Positions 16,938-25,722 of a DNA stretch of 64,000 nt are shown one piece after another. The first letter of the stretch is position 1; the number at the start of each line of letters is the position of its first letter. Source of the DNA: an uncultured Bacteroidia bacterium (GTDB lineage: Bacteria > Bacteroidota > Bacteroidia > Bacteroidales > UBA932); NCBI GenBank assembly GCA_902790635.1, contig CADASN010000010.1, positions 18,919 to 82,918 of the forward strand, read 5' to 3'. Under the pieces are notes generated by a model. It did no database searches. It worked only from the letters and a program-made list of their open reading frames with translations, and had not been told where the DNA came from. A program made the translations under genes and the position numbers.

Positions 16938-18731
16938 TTATTGAATGCTGATTGCTCCGAATTTGCACTTCTCAACGCAGGTACCGCACTTGATGCAGTC
17001 CAGCTGGTTGATGACGTGCGGGTTCTTGACGGTGCCGCTGATGGCGCTGACAGGGCAGGCCCTTGCGCAGGCGGTGCAGCCTTTGCACTTGGCAGGGTCG
17101 ATGTAGTACTTCTTCAGGGCCTTGCACTGGCCGGCGCGGCACTTCTTGTCCACGACGTGCTCGACATACTCGTCCCAGAAGTTGCTGATGGTGGAGAGGA
17201 CCGGGTTCGGGGAGGTCTGGCCCAGGCCGCAGAGCGCGGTGTCCTTGATGACGGCGCTGAGGTTCTTGAGCGCTTCGAGGTCTTCCATGGTGCCCTTGCC
17301 GTCCGTGATCTTGGTGAGGATCTCCAGGAGCCGGCGGTTGCCCACGCGGCACGGGGTGCACTTACCGCAGGACTCGTCCACGGTGAAGCCCAGGTAGAAC
17401 TTGGCGATGGCGACCATGCAGTCGTCCTCGTCCATGACGATCATACCGCCGGAACCCATCATGGAGCCGGCAGCCACGAGGCTGTCGTAGTCGATGGGGG
17501 TGTCGAGGTGCTTCTCGGTCAGGCAGCCGCCCGAAGGACCGCCGGTCTGGACGGCCTTGAACTTCTTGCCTCCCTTGATGCCGCCGCCGATCTCATAGAT
17601 GATCTCCCGGAGCGTGATGCCCATCGGGACCTCGATGAGGCCGACGTTGTTGATTTTGCCGGCGAGGGCGAAGACCTTGGTACCCTTGGACTTCTCGGTG
17701 CCGATGCTGGCGAACCAGTCCGCACCCTTGTTGATGATGACGGGGATGTTGGCGTAGGTCTCGACGTTGTTGACGTTGGTCGGCTTGCCGAGATAGCCGG
17801 ACTGGGCCGGGAACGGGGGTTTGAAGGTCGGCTCGCCGCGCTTGCCCTCCATGGAGTGGATGAGGGCGGTCTCCTCGCCGCAGACGAAGGCGCCTGCGCC
17901 GTAGCGGAGCTCGATGTCGAAATTGAAGCCGCTGCCGAGGATGTCCTCGCCGAGGAGACCGTACTCGCGGGCCTGCTTGATGGCGACCTGGAGACGGTGG
18001 ATGGCGAGCGGATATTCGGCACGGATGTAGATCAGGCCCTTGTCGGCCCCGATGCAGTAGCCGCAGATGGCCATGGCCTCGAGGATGGAGTGCGGGTCGC
18101 CTTCCAGCAGGGAGCGGTCCATGAATGCGCCCGGGTCGCCTTCGTCGGCGTTGCAGACGACGTACTTCTGCTCGCCGGGGCGGCTCTTGGCGGCGATCTC
18201 CCACTTCAGGCCGGTCGGGAAGCCGGCGCCGCCGCGTCCGCGCAGGCCCGACTTCTTGATCTCGGCGACGACCTGCTCGGGCGTCATCTCGGTGAGGCAC
18301 TTGCCGAGGGCGGCGTAACCGTCACGGGCGATGGCTTCCTCGATGTTCTCGGGATCGATGAAACCGCAGTTGCGCAGGGCGATGCGGAGCTGCTTCTTGT
18401 AGAACTCCATGTGCTTGGAGTCGGAAACGCTCTGGTTGGTGTCCGGGGCGACATAGAGGAGACGCTGGACCTTGCGGCCCTTGATGATGTGCTCCTCGAT
18501 GATTTCCTTGGCATCGGAGGGTCTTACCCGGGTGTAGAATGTGTTGTCAGGGATGATTTTGACGATGGGACCTTTCTCGCAGAAACCGAAGCAGCCGGTG
18601 ACGACCACTTTCGCGAAGTCGGTCAGGTCATGGGCCACGAGTTCCTTGTTGAGTTCATCGACAATCTCATGGCTTTGGGATGCGGAGCAACCTGTTCCTC
18701 CGCATACCAGGATATGCATTTTCACTGCCAT
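16938..18731 (-). CDS. hydB: NADH-linked [FeFe] hydrogenase, NuoF-like flavoprotein subunit HydB
   Basis: A 597-aa NADH-binding subunit. It has an N-terminal thioredoxin-like [2Fe-2S] domain (CGGTGC, then CFGFCEKGP). The NuoF core follows: FMN site SGLRGRGGAGFPTG, NADH site GAGAFVCGEETALIHSMEG, and PTNVNNVETYANIP. Next comes a [4Fe-4S] site ESCGKCTPCRVG, and the C-terminus has two ferredoxin-type clusters (CKGCTACARACP, CIKCGTCVEKC). This N- and C-terminal extension pattern is typical of HydB/HndC. It lies 21 bp behind the small HndB-like gene and 14 bp ahead of hydA. Confidence 0.96.
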   Translation of the reverse strand: MAVKMHILVCGGTGCSASQSHEIVDELNKELVAHDLTDFAKVVVTGCFGFCEKGPIVKIIPDNTFYTRVRPSDAKEIIEEHIIKGRKVQRLLYVAPDTNQSVSDSKHMEFYKKQLRIALRNCGFIDPENIEEAIARDGYAALGKCLTEMTPEQVVAEIKKSGLRGRGGAGFPTGLKWEIAAKSRPGEQKYVVCNADEGDPGAFMDRSLLEGDPHSILEAMAICGYCIGADKGLIYIRAEYPLAIHRLQVAIKQAREYGLLGEDILGSGFNFDIELRYGAGAFVCGEETALIHSMEGKRGEPTFKPPFPAQSGYLGKPTNVNNVETYANIPVIINKGADWFASIGTEKSKGTKVFALAGKINNVGLIEVPMGITLREIIYEIGGGIKGGKKFKAVQTGGPSGGCLTEKHLDTPIDYDSLVAAGSMMGSGGMIVMDEDDCMVAIAKFYLGFTVDESCGKCTPCRVGNRRLLEILTKITDGKGTMEDLEALKNLSAVIKDTALCGLGQTSPNPVLSTISNFWDEYVEHVVDKKCRAGQCKALKKYYIDPAKCKGCTACARACPVSAISGTVKNPHVINQLDCIKCGTCVEKCKFGAISIQ

Positions 18732-18752
18732 AATCGCGTCGCGTGATAGGGG

Positions 18753-19142
18753 TTAGATAGATCTGTAGTTTGCGGGCAGGATACCTTCGATCAGTTCACC
18801 GTTCATGATGTACTTCTCGATGATTTCCTTGGCGCGGGGGATCTTGACCTCCCCGAATACGACGGGATCCTTGCCGGGAATGGTGACCTCCACGGTAGGC
18901 TCGGCATAGCTGTAGCCCATGTCGCCCACCTGCATCACGAGCGCCTTGATCTGGCGCTTGTCGAGTTCGGTGATGAGATAGCTCATGGTTTCCTTTGCAC
19001 CCGAGGCGATACCGCTGGTGGCCATGCCGACCTTGATTTGAATGATAGCTTCGGCGGAGTCGCTGTTTTCACGCATCGACATCTTGCCTTGCATACCCTC
19101 TTTCATCTTGCGGAGATCCGCGAGATTCTTGATTTTATTCAT
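18753..19142 (-). CDS. HndB-like ferredoxin-fold subunit without cysteines
   Basis: A 129-aa protein and first gene of the hydrogenase operon. The middle KVGMATSGIASGAKETM and the later VGDMGYSYAEPTVEV align with the thioredoxin-like [2Fe-2S] ferredoxin fold of HndB-type subunits, where cysteines would occupy the CxxxxC and CxxxC positions. This protein contains no cysteine at all, so it cannot bind a [2Fe-2S] cluster in the usual way; a structural or assembly role is more likely. Its position directly ahead of hydB supports membership in the complex. Confidence 0.75.
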   Translation of the reverse strand: MNKIKNLADLRKMKEGMQGKMSMRENSDSAEAIIQIKVGMATSGIASGAKETMSYLITELDKRQIKALVMQVGDMGYSYAEPTVEVTIPGKDPVVFGEVKIPRAKEIIEKYIMNGELIEGILPANYRSI

Positions 19143-19204
19143 GGGTTTCCTCCAATGTTTTGAAATGAATTGATATTGAATTATTAGATGTTTTCAGTCA
19201 TATC

Positions 19205-19296
19205 TGACTGACGGACAAAGCCTTGCCGGCTTCCTGCCGGAGGCTTTCAAAAGCATCGGATGAAACGAATTTCATGCTGGTGATGGTCCGTTAGTG
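19205..19296 (-). ncRNA. Candidate structured 5' leader RNA of the hydrogenase operon (three-way junction)
   Basis: Three stems can form together. P1 pairs 19207-19216 with 19286-19295 (10 bp, one G-U). P2 pairs 19217-19223 with 19241-19247 (AAAGCCT/AGGCTTT) and, after a 2-nt bulge, 19226-19230 with 19236-19240. P3 pairs AGCAT 19252-19256 with ATGCT 19274-19278 and GAAA 19262-19265 with TTTC 19270-19273, leaving a 4-nt loop. It lies about 60 nt before the first gene. It does not match any riboswitch consensus I recognise and has no T-run. Confidence 0.45.
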
Positions 19297-19521
19297 TGTT
19301 TAATCCCCGAAATTTACAAAATTCCTTTCAAAAATCCATAAAGACGGCTGGATAAATCGTAAACAAATAAACCCGCCCCTGTTTTGTTATAAATTGAAAG
19401 TATAAATGCGTCTAAAGGCAATGATTGTTAATTAAAGAATGAAAAATCAGCGCACGGAGCTGAATTCTGTTTTGAATATCAATAAGTTTTGCAAAAACTT
19501 TTTATTAATCAAAAATTTCAC

Positions 19522-19529
19522 TATCTTTG
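19522..19529 (+). promoter_or_regulatory. Promoter -7 box of the aconitase operon
   Basis: TATCTTTG matches TAnnTTTG. The -33 region is a T-rich stretch without an exact TTTG at 19 bp. It implies an untranslated leader of about 80 nt before ATG 19612. Confidence 0.55.
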
Positions 19530-19611
19530 TCCGTGTGAGCTCCCGGTCCGCCGGGCGGATGACGGGAGAACACGCAGTTAGTCAGTAGTGTTTTTTGGTT
19601 AGAAGACCAGT

Positions 19612-21807
19612 ATGTTCGATTTGGAGACCGTGAAGTCTTTCTACGAAGGCTATGGAAAGTCCGTCACGGCTGCCCGGCATGCGCTGGGGCGGCCGCTGAC
19701 GCTTTCCGAGAAGATCCTGTATGCCCACTTGTATGATCCCGCCTCCCTCCGGCCGCTGCGGCGCCTCGAGGATTTCGGCGAGTTCCGCCCGGACCGGGTG
19801 GCGATGCAGGATGCGACGGCCCAGATGGCCCTGCTCCAGTTCATGAGCACGGGCCGTCAGGCCGTGAGCGTACCGACGACGGTCCATTGCGATCACCTCA
19901 TCTGTGCGCGCTGCGGCGCGGAGTCCGATCTTGCCGAGGCCCGGCAGGCGAACGCGGAAGTCTATGATTTCCTTGCGTCCGCTGCGGCCCGCTACGGCAT
20001 CGGTTTCTGGAAGCCCGGCGCCGGCATTATCCACCAGATCCTGCTGGAGAACTATGCTTTTCCCGGCGGGATGATGGTCGGCACGGACTCCCACACGCCC
20101 AACGCGGGCGGGATCGGGATGCTGGCCATCGGCGTGGGCGGCGCGGATGCCGTGGACGTGATGACCGGGATGCCCTGGGAGCTGAAGGTGCCGCGCATCA
20201 TCGGCGTCCGGCTGACCGGATCGCTCCGGGGCTGGGCCTCCCCCAAGGATGTGATCCTCAAGCTGGCCGGGATGCTGACCGTCAAGGGCGGCACCAACGC
20301 CATCCTCGAATATTTCGGCCCCGGGACGGAGAATCTTTCCTGCTCCGGCAAGGCCACCATCTGCAACATGGGGGCGGAAGTGGGCGCGACCAGTTCCGTG
20401 TTCCCCTTCGGCGTGCATATTTCCGAGTATCTGACGGCGACCGGCCGCCCGGAGGTGGCGGCGATGGCGTCCGCGCACAGCGCCGACCTGCGGGCCGACG
20501 ACGGTGTGCTCGCGCGTCCGGAGCTGTTCTACGACGAGGTTTACCAGATCGACCTTTCCGAGTTGGAGCCTTATATCAACGGCCCGTTTACCCCGGACGC
20601 GGCCTGCCCCGTGAGCGGGATGAAGGACCGCCAGGCCCGGGAGCATTTCCCGCATCGGGTGGAGGTGAGCCTGATCGGCTCCTGCACCAATTCGTCCTAC
20701 CAGGACCTTTCGCGCGCGGCCTCCGTGGCCCGGAATGCCCTGGACGCCGGTCTCCGGCCGAAGGCGAAGCTGATCGTGATCCCGGGCAGCGCCCAGGTGA
20801 AGGCCACCGCCGAGCGCGACGGCCTGCTGGATACGCTCCGCGAGGCGGGCGCGACCGTGATGGCCAACGCCTGCGGCCCCTGCATCGGCCAGTGGGCGCG
20901 GGAGACGGACGACCCGGTGCGGCGCAATACGATCGTGACGAGCTTCAATCGCAATTTCGCGAAGCGCGCGGACGGCAATCCGCATACGCATGCCTTCATC
21001 GCCTCGCCGGAGATGGCGCTCGCCCTGGCTTTCGCCGGGGTCCTGGATTTCGATCCCCGGGTGGATACGGTGGACGGTGTCTGGCTAGGCGCCCCGCGGG
21101 GCAATGACCTGCCCCGGCTGGGCTTCGTGCCCGACACCAGCGGCTACGTGGCCCCGCAGCCTGGCAGCCCCGAGCCCGTGATCCGGCCGGACAGCCAGCG
21201 CCTGCAGCGCCTGACCCCCTTCGCCCCCTGGGACGGGCGGGACTTCGAGGCGCTCCCGCTGCTGATCAAGGTCAAGGGCAAATGCACCACCGACCACATC
21301 TCGATGGCCGGCCCGTGGCTGCGCTTCCGCGGACATCTGGAGAACATCTCCGAGAACCTCCTGCTCGGCGCGGTGGATGCTTTCACGGACAAATCCGGCC
21401 CCGTGGCCCCGCGTGCCCGGGCGCTCCGCGACGAAGGCCCCGGCAGCATCATCGTGGCCGAGGACAACTACGGCGAAGGTTCCAGCCGGGAGCACGCCGC
21501 GATGGAACCGCGCTTCCTGGGCGTACGCGCCGTGCTCGCCAAGAGTTTCGCGCGCATCCATGAGACCAACCTCAAGAAGCAGGGCGTGCTGGCCCTGACT
21601 TTCGCCGATCCGGCCGACTATGCCCGTGTCCGGGAAGGCGACCGCCTGACCGTCCGCTGCGCCGGGATCGCCCCCGGACAGCCGGTGGAGGTGGTCCTGC
21701 ACCATACCAATGGCGCGACGGAGACCATCCTCGCGCGGCACAGCTATTCCCCGCAGCAGATTTCCTGGTTCCGGGCGGGCTCCGCCCTCAATACCCTGTC
21801 GAAATGA
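19612..21807 (+). CDS. acn: Aconitate hydratase
   Basis: Interconverts citrate and isocitrate with a [4Fe-4S] cluster. The 731-aa length and layout fit the mitochondrial-like aconitase type. Seen are TVHCDHLI near residue 85, [11 protein letters not shown] near 160, and cluster ligands in [11 protein letters not shown] and [10 protein letters not shown]. The C-terminal swivel domain has [13 protein letters not shown] and [14 protein letters not shown]. It is the first gene of a three-gene operon; the icd ATG overlaps its TGA. With icd and citrate synthase it gives the oxidative arm to 2-oxoglutarate. Confidence 0.97.
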   Translation: MFDLETVKSFYEGYGKSVTAARHALGRPLTLSEKILYAHLYDPASLRPLRRLEDFGEFRPDRVAMQDATAQMALLQFMSTGRQAVSVPTTVHCDHLICARCGAESDLAEARQANAEVYDFLASAAARYGIGFWKPGAGIIHQILLENYAFPGGMMVGTDSHTPNAGGIGMLAIGVGGADAVDVMTGMPWELKVPRIIGVRLTGSLRGWASPKDVILKLAGMLTVKGGTNAILEYFGPGTENLSCSGKATICNMGAEVGATSSVFPFGVHISEYLTATGRPEVAAMASAHSADLRADDGVLARPELFYDEVYQIDLSELEPYINGPFTPDAACPVSGMKDRQAREHFPHRVEVSLIGSCTNSSYQDLSRAASVARNALDAGLRPKAKLIVIPGSAQVKATAERDGLLDTLREAGATVMANACGPCIGQWARETDDPVRRNTIVTSFNRNFAKRADGNPHTHAFIASPEMALALAFAGVLDFDPRVDTVDGVWLGAPRGNDLPRLGFVPDTSGYVAPQPGSPEPVIRPDSQRLQRLTPFAPWDGRDFEALPLLIKVKGKCTTDHISMAGPWLRFRGHLENISENLLLGAVDAFTDKSGPVAPRARALRDEGPGSIIVAEDNYGEGSSREHAAMEPRFLGVRAVLAKSFARIHETNLKKQGVLALTFADPADYARVREGDRLTVRCAGIAPGQPVEVVLHHTNGATETILARHSYSPQQISWFRAGSALNTLSK

Positions 21808-22946
21808 TCAAGCAGACGATACCCTATATCCCCGGCGACGGCGTGGGACCCGAGGTCACCACGGCGATGCGCCGCATCCTGGACGCGGCCGTGGCGAAAG
21901 CCTACGGCGGCACCCGGCAGCTCGAATGGAAAGAACTGGCCGCCGGCCAGAAGGCGTTCGACTGCCTGGGGACCTACCTGCCGGATGAGACCGTGCAGGC
22001 GTTCCGCGACTATAAGATCGGCATCAAGGGCCCGCTGACGACCCCGGTCGGCGGCGGTATCCGCTCGCTCAACGTGGCCCTGCGCCAGGGCCTTGACCTC
22101 TATGTCTGCCTGCGCCCGGTCCGTTGGTTCCGCGGTGTCGCTTCCCCCGTGAAGCACCCCGAGCGGGTGGACATGGTGATCTTCCGGGAGAACACGGAAG
22201 ACATCTACGCCGGCATCGAGTGGGAGGCCGGTACGCCGGAGGCGGAGCGCTTCGGGCGCTTTCTGCGCGAGGAGATGGGCGTGACGAAGGTCCGTTTCCC
22301 GGAGAGTTCTTCCTACGGGGTCAAGCCCGTCTCGCGCGAAGGGACGCGGCGCCTGGTGCGTGCCGCCTGCCGCTATGCGCTCGACCACGGCCGCCCTTCC
22401 GTCACGCTCGTGCACAAGGGCAACATCATGAAATACACCGAAGGCGGCTTCAAGCGCTGGGGTTATGAGCTTGCGCAGGAAGAATTCGGCGCGGAGATCG
22501 CCGCCGGCCGCCTGGTCATCAAGGACTGCATCGCGGACGCCTTCCTGCAGAACGCGCTGCTGCGCCCGGAAGACTGTTCGGTGATCGCTACGCTCAATCT
22601 CAACGGCGACTACATCTCCGACATGCTGGCCGCCCAGGTCGGCGGCATCGGGATCGCCCCGGGCGCCAATATCAACTACGACACCGGCGCCGCCCTCTTC
22701 GAGGCGACGCACGGTACGGCTCCGGACATCGCCGGGAAGGACCTGGCAAATCCCTGCTCGAACCTGCTCTCCGGCGTGATGATGCTGGAGCATCTGGGCT
22801 GGGACGAGGCCGGAGCGCTCATCACGGACGCGCTGGAGCGTTCGTTCTCGGAAGGTTTCGCCACCGCGGACCTTGCCCGGCTGATGCCGGATGGCAAGCC
22901 GCTCGGCACCGCCGCTTTCACGGACCATATCCTCTCGCTGCTATGA
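21804..22946 (+). CDS. icd: Isocitrate dehydrogenase, probably NAD-dependent
   Basis: A 380-aa decarboxylating isocitrate dehydrogenase. IPGDGVGPE opens the protein, [20 protein letters not shown] carries the substrate-phosphate loop, and [12 protein letters not shown] and [12 protein letters not shown] follow. The cofactor loop reads [11 protein letters not shown]: Asp-Ile stands where the NADP-specific E. coli enzyme has Lys344-Tyr345. Asp/Ile at these positions is the established signature of NAD use in this family, so NAD specificity is inferred. It overlaps acn by 4 bp and the citrate synthase gene by 4 bp. Confidence 0.94.
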   Translation: MIKQTIPYIPGDGVGPEVTTAMRRILDAAVAKAYGGTRQLEWKELAAGQKAFDCLGTYLPDETVQAFRDYKIGIKGPLTTPVGGGIRSLNVALRQGLDLYVCLRPVRWFRGVASPVKHPERVDMVIFRENTEDIYAGIEWEAGTPEAERFGRFLREEMGVTKVRFPESSSYGVKPVSREGTRRLVRAACRYALDHGRPSVTLVHKGNIMKYTEGGFKRWGYELAQEEFGAEIAAGRLVIKDCIADAFLQNALLRPEDCSVIATLNLNGDYISDMLAAQVGGIGIAPGANINYDTGAALFEATHGTAPDIAGKDLANPCSNLLSGVMMLEHLGWDEAGALITDALERSFSEGFATADLARLMPDGKPLGTAAFTDHILSLL

Positions 22947-24301
22947 CCTCGAAGACCAAGAAGGAATACCTGATCTACAAGCTCTCCGACGAGATGAAGG
23001 GGAGCACCCGGATCGATGCGGAGCTCTTCAAGAAGCTGGACGTCAAGCGCGGCCTGCGCAACGAAGACGGCACCGGTGTGCTGGTCGGGCTGACCAATAT
23101 CGGCAATGTCGTGGGCTACGACCGCAAGCCGGACGGCAGCATCGAACCCATCGACGGGAAGCTCTATTTCCGGGGCTACGAAGTCAAGGACCTCGTGCAT
23201 GCCATCCGGGCCGAGAAGCGCTTCGGCTACGAGGAGATCTGCTTCCTGCTGCTCTCGGGCCGCCTTCCCGACGCGGAGGAGCTCCAGGCCTTCAAGGACC
23301 TGATCTTCGACAACATGCCGCTGGAGCAGAAGACCATCCTGCACATCATCGAGCTGGAGGGAGACGACATCATGAACATCCTCGCGCGCAGCGTGCTGGA
23401 GTTCTATACTTTCGACGAGAATCCGGACGACGTGTCCCGCGAGAACCTGATGCGCCAGAGCATCGAGCTGATCTCGAAGTTCCCGACGACCATCGCCTAC
23501 GCGTTCAACATGTACCGCCACCATCACCGCGGCCGCTCGCTGCACATCCGCGATGCCCAGCCGGACCTGTCCCTGGCCGAGAATTTCCTCTACATGCTCA
23601 AGGGATCCGACTACACGGAGCTTGACGCGCGGACCCTGGACCTGCTGCTGATCCTGCATTCCGAGCACGGCGGCGGTAACAACTCGACTTTTACGGTGCG
23701 TGTGACTTCGTCTACGGGCACCGACACCTTCTCTTCCATCGCCGCCGGCATCGGCTCGCTCAAGGGTCCCAAGCACGGCGGCGCCAACCTCAAGGTCTGC
23801 GACATGATCGCTTTCATGAAAGAGGAGGTCCGGGACTGGAATGACGAGGCGGAGATCGCCTCCTGCGTGCGCCGCCTGCTCTCCGGCGAGGTCTTCGACC
23901 ACTCCGGGCTGATCTACGGCATCGGCCACGCGGTCTATACGAAGTCCGATCCGCGGGCCGTCCTGCTGAAGGAGATGGCCCGGGAACTGGCCATCGAAAA
24001 GGGACGCCTGTCGGAGTTCGAATTCATGGAACTCATCGAGAAAGTCGCCATCGAGACGATCTATGCCGTCAAGGGGAAGGGCAAGACCCTGTGCGCCAAT
24101 GTGGATTTCTATTCCGGCTTCGTGTATGACCTGATCGGGATTCCGCGCGAGATCTACACCCCGCTCTTCGCGATGGCGAGGATCGTGGGCTGGTGCGCCC
24201 ACCGCAACGAAGAGCTCAACTTCGAAGGACGCCGTATCATCCGCCCCGCCTACCGCTGCGTCACCGAAGAAAGGGAATATGTCGAAATGGCCGGCCGCTG
24301 A
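22943..24301 (+). CDS. gltA: Citrate synthase
   Basis: Condenses acetyl-CoA and oxaloacetate. The 452-aa protein has [15 protein letters not shown] near residue 73, a catalytic-region stretch [32 protein letters not shown], and [15 protein letters not shown], all citrate-synthase signatures. A longer N-terminus and spacing resemble the variant common in Bacteroidota and clostridia. Its ATG overlaps the icd stop, and the operon ends in a hairpin that overlaps its own stop codon. The operon supplies 2-oxoglutarate for glutamate synthesis; no genes for the rest of a TCA cycle are adjacent. Confidence 0.95.
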   Translation: MTSKTKKEYLIYKLSDEMKGSTRIDAELFKKLDVKRGLRNEDGTGVLVGLTNIGNVVGYDRKPDGSIEPIDGKLYFRGYEVKDLVHAIRAEKRFGYEEICFLLLSGRLPDAEELQAFKDLIFDNMPLEQKTILHIIELEGDDIMNILARSVLEFYTFDENPDDVSRENLMRQSIELISKFPTTIAYAFNMYRHHHRGRSLHIRDAQPDLSLAENFLYMLKGSDYTELDARTLDLLLILHSEHGGGNNSTFTVRVTSSTGTDTFSSIAAGIGSLKGPKHGGANLKVCDMIAFMKEEVRDWNDEAEIASCVRRLLSGEVFDHSGLIYGIGHAVYTKSDPRAVLLKEMARELAIEKGRLSEFEFMELIEKVAIETIYAVKGKGKTLCANVDFYSGFVYDLIGIPREIYTPLFAMARIVGWCAHRNEELNFEGRRIIRPAYRCVTEEREYVEMAGR

Positions 24302-24317
24302 GCCGGCCATCCCTTTT
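24287..24317 (+). terminator. Terminator of the acn-icd-gltA operon
   Basis: ATGGCCGGC (24287-24295) and GCCGGCCAT (24302-24310) pair perfectly around a 6-nt loop that contains part of the gltA stop codon, and CCCTTTT follows. It stands between two convergent operons (gltA and trpA). Confidence 0.75.
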
Positions 24318-25092
24318 ATAGCCCGATATCCGCTTTCAGCTGCCGGATGGCCTTTCCGGCGTCGCCGCCGGCCTGGTCGAGCAGCGTCACGAAGCGGCTG
24401 CCGATGATCCCGCCGGCCGCGTGCTCGCAGGCGGCATCGAAAGTCTGCCGGTTGCTGATGCCGAATCCCACCATCCGGGGGATGCGCAGGTGCAGGTCCT
24501 CTATCTTCTTGAAATAGGCCTGCTTGCGCTCATCGAAGTCCTTCTGCGCGCCGGTCGTGGCGGCGGAGGAGACCATGTAGATGAAGCCGGAGGTGTTCTC
24601 GTCGATCAGCCGCACCCGCTCCTCGGAGGTCTCCGGGGTGATCAGCATGATGAAACGGAGCCCATAGCGCTCCGCGGTCTGCTTGTAACTCTCCATATAG
24701 TCCTTGAACGGCAGGTCCGGGATGATCATCCCGTCCACGCCCACTTCCGCACAGCGCCGGCAGAAGGCATCGAAGCCGTAGCGGAAGACCGGGTTGAGGT
24801 AGCCCATCAGAACCAGGGGGATGTCCACATCGCGGCGGATTCCTTCCAGCTGGGAGAACAGTTTCTCAAGGGTCATCCCGCCGCGCAGGGCCTGTGTGGC
24901 GGCGGCCTGGATCACCGGGCCGTCGGCCATCGGATCGCTGAAGGGGATGCCGATCTCGATCATCGACACGCCCTCCCGGGCGAGGGTGCGGATCACATCC
25001 GCCGTGCCGTCGGGATCGGGCGCCCCGGCGCAGAAGTAAATGGAGAGCAGCCGCGAAGGGTTGTTGCTGAAGAGTCTGTCTATTCGGTTCAT
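24316..25092 (-). CDS. trpA: Tryptophan synthase alpha subunit
   Basis: Cleaves indole-3-glycerol phosphate to indole, which is passed to TrpB. The 258-aa TIM barrel has catalytic Glu and Asp in SMIEIGIPFSDPMADGP (about residues 39-55), VLMGYLNPV near 95, DGMIIPDLPF near 120, and the phosphate-binding GFGISNRQ and GGIIGSRFV. It is the last gene of trpBEGDCFA, 6 bp after trpF. The separation of trpA from trpB by the whole operon is the usual Bacteroidota order. Confidence 0.97.
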   Translation of the reverse strand: MNRIDRLFSNNPSRLLSIYFCAGAPDPDGTADVIRTLAREGVSMIEIGIPFSDPMADGPVIQAAATQALRGGMTLEKLFSQLEGIRRDVDIPLVLMGYLNPVFRYGFDAFCRRCAEVGVDGMIIPDLPFKDYMESYKQTAERYGLRFIMLITPETSEERVRLIDENTSGFIYMVSSAATTGAQKDFDERKQAYFKKIEDLHLRIPRMVGFGISNRQTFDAACEHAAGGIIGSRFVTLLDQAGGDAGKAIRQLKADIGL

Positions 25093-25098
25093 GGTGTC

Positions 25099-25722
25099 TT
25101 ATCGTTGCAGGTTTTCCAAAAAGATTTCCATCAGTTCCGGATCCTTAATCCCGGGCGCCGTCTCGAAGCGGCTGTTGAGGTCGAATCCGGCCAGGTAGGG
25201 ATAGATGAAGTCGTGGAGCGTGGCCACGGTGTCCATGCCGAGGCCGCCGCTGAGCAGGAAGTGGGTCTTCTCTTCATAGTCGTCCATGATGGACCAGTCG
25301 AAGCGCTGTCCGCTGCCTCCGTGGCCGGGCGTCTTGGTGTCGAAGAGGAAGAGATCGCAGGCGCCTTCGTAGCCGGCGACGGTGTTGCGCACGTCTTCGT
25401 CGGCGATGCCGAAGGCCTTGATGACGCGCAGGCCGTCCCGTTCGCGCAGGCGGCTGCAGAACTCCGGGCTCTCGCTGCCGTGGAGCTGGACATAGTCGAA
25501 GCGGAAGCTGTCGTGGCGGCGCAGGATCTCCTCGCGGGTCGCGTCCACGAACACCCCCACCCGGCCGGCTTTCCGGGGCAGATAGGAAGGAACTTCGCGC
25601 ACATAGCGCGGGGATCCGGGGTAGAAGATGAATCCCATCAGATCCACCCCGAGGGCTTCGATCTCGCGGATGTTTTCTCCTTCGGTCATGCCGCACACCT
25701 TGACGAGTTTGTTGTTGATCAT
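25099..25722 (-). CDS. trpF: Phosphoribosylanthranilate isomerase
   Basis: Amadori rearrangement of phosphoribosylanthranilate to CdRP. The 207-aa barrel starts MINNKLVKVCGMT with the catalytic cysteine at residue 11. It has DLMGFIFYPGSPRYV, VGVFVD, VQLHGSES, FLFDTKTPGHGGSGQRFDW (with the catalytic Asp) and a LLSGGLGMD phosphate site. Its ATG overlaps the trpC stop by 4 bp. No insertion or oddity is seen in this gene, unlike its neighbour. Confidence 0.97.
   Translation of the reverse strand: MINNKLVKVCGMTEGENIREIEALGVDLMGFIFYPGSPRYVREVPSYLPRKAGRVGVFVDATREEILRRHDSFRFDYVQLHGSESPEFCSRLRERDGLRVIKAFGIADEDVRNTVAGYEGACDLFLFDTKTPGHGGSGQRFDWSIMDDYEEKTHFLLSGGLGMDTVATLHDFIYPYLAGFDLNSRFETAPGIKDPELMEIFLENLQR

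Larger units (their letters stand above)
19143..19611. other. Divergent intergenic region between the hydrogenase operon and the aconitase operon
   Basis: 469 bp, AT-rich from 19300 on. It holds a candidate structured leader for the minus-strand hydrogenase operon (19205-19296) and a TATCTTTG promoter box for the aconitase operon (19522-19529). No exact TAnnTTTG box on the minus strand was found for the hydrogenase operon. A short open frame from 19439 spans the plus-strand promoter and is not credible. Confidence 0.7.

Noticed and set aside
19439-19587. 49-codon frame ahead of acn
   Set aside because: It runs through the TATCTTTG promoter box of the aconitase operon, so it would not be intact in the transcript, and its composition is not protein-like.
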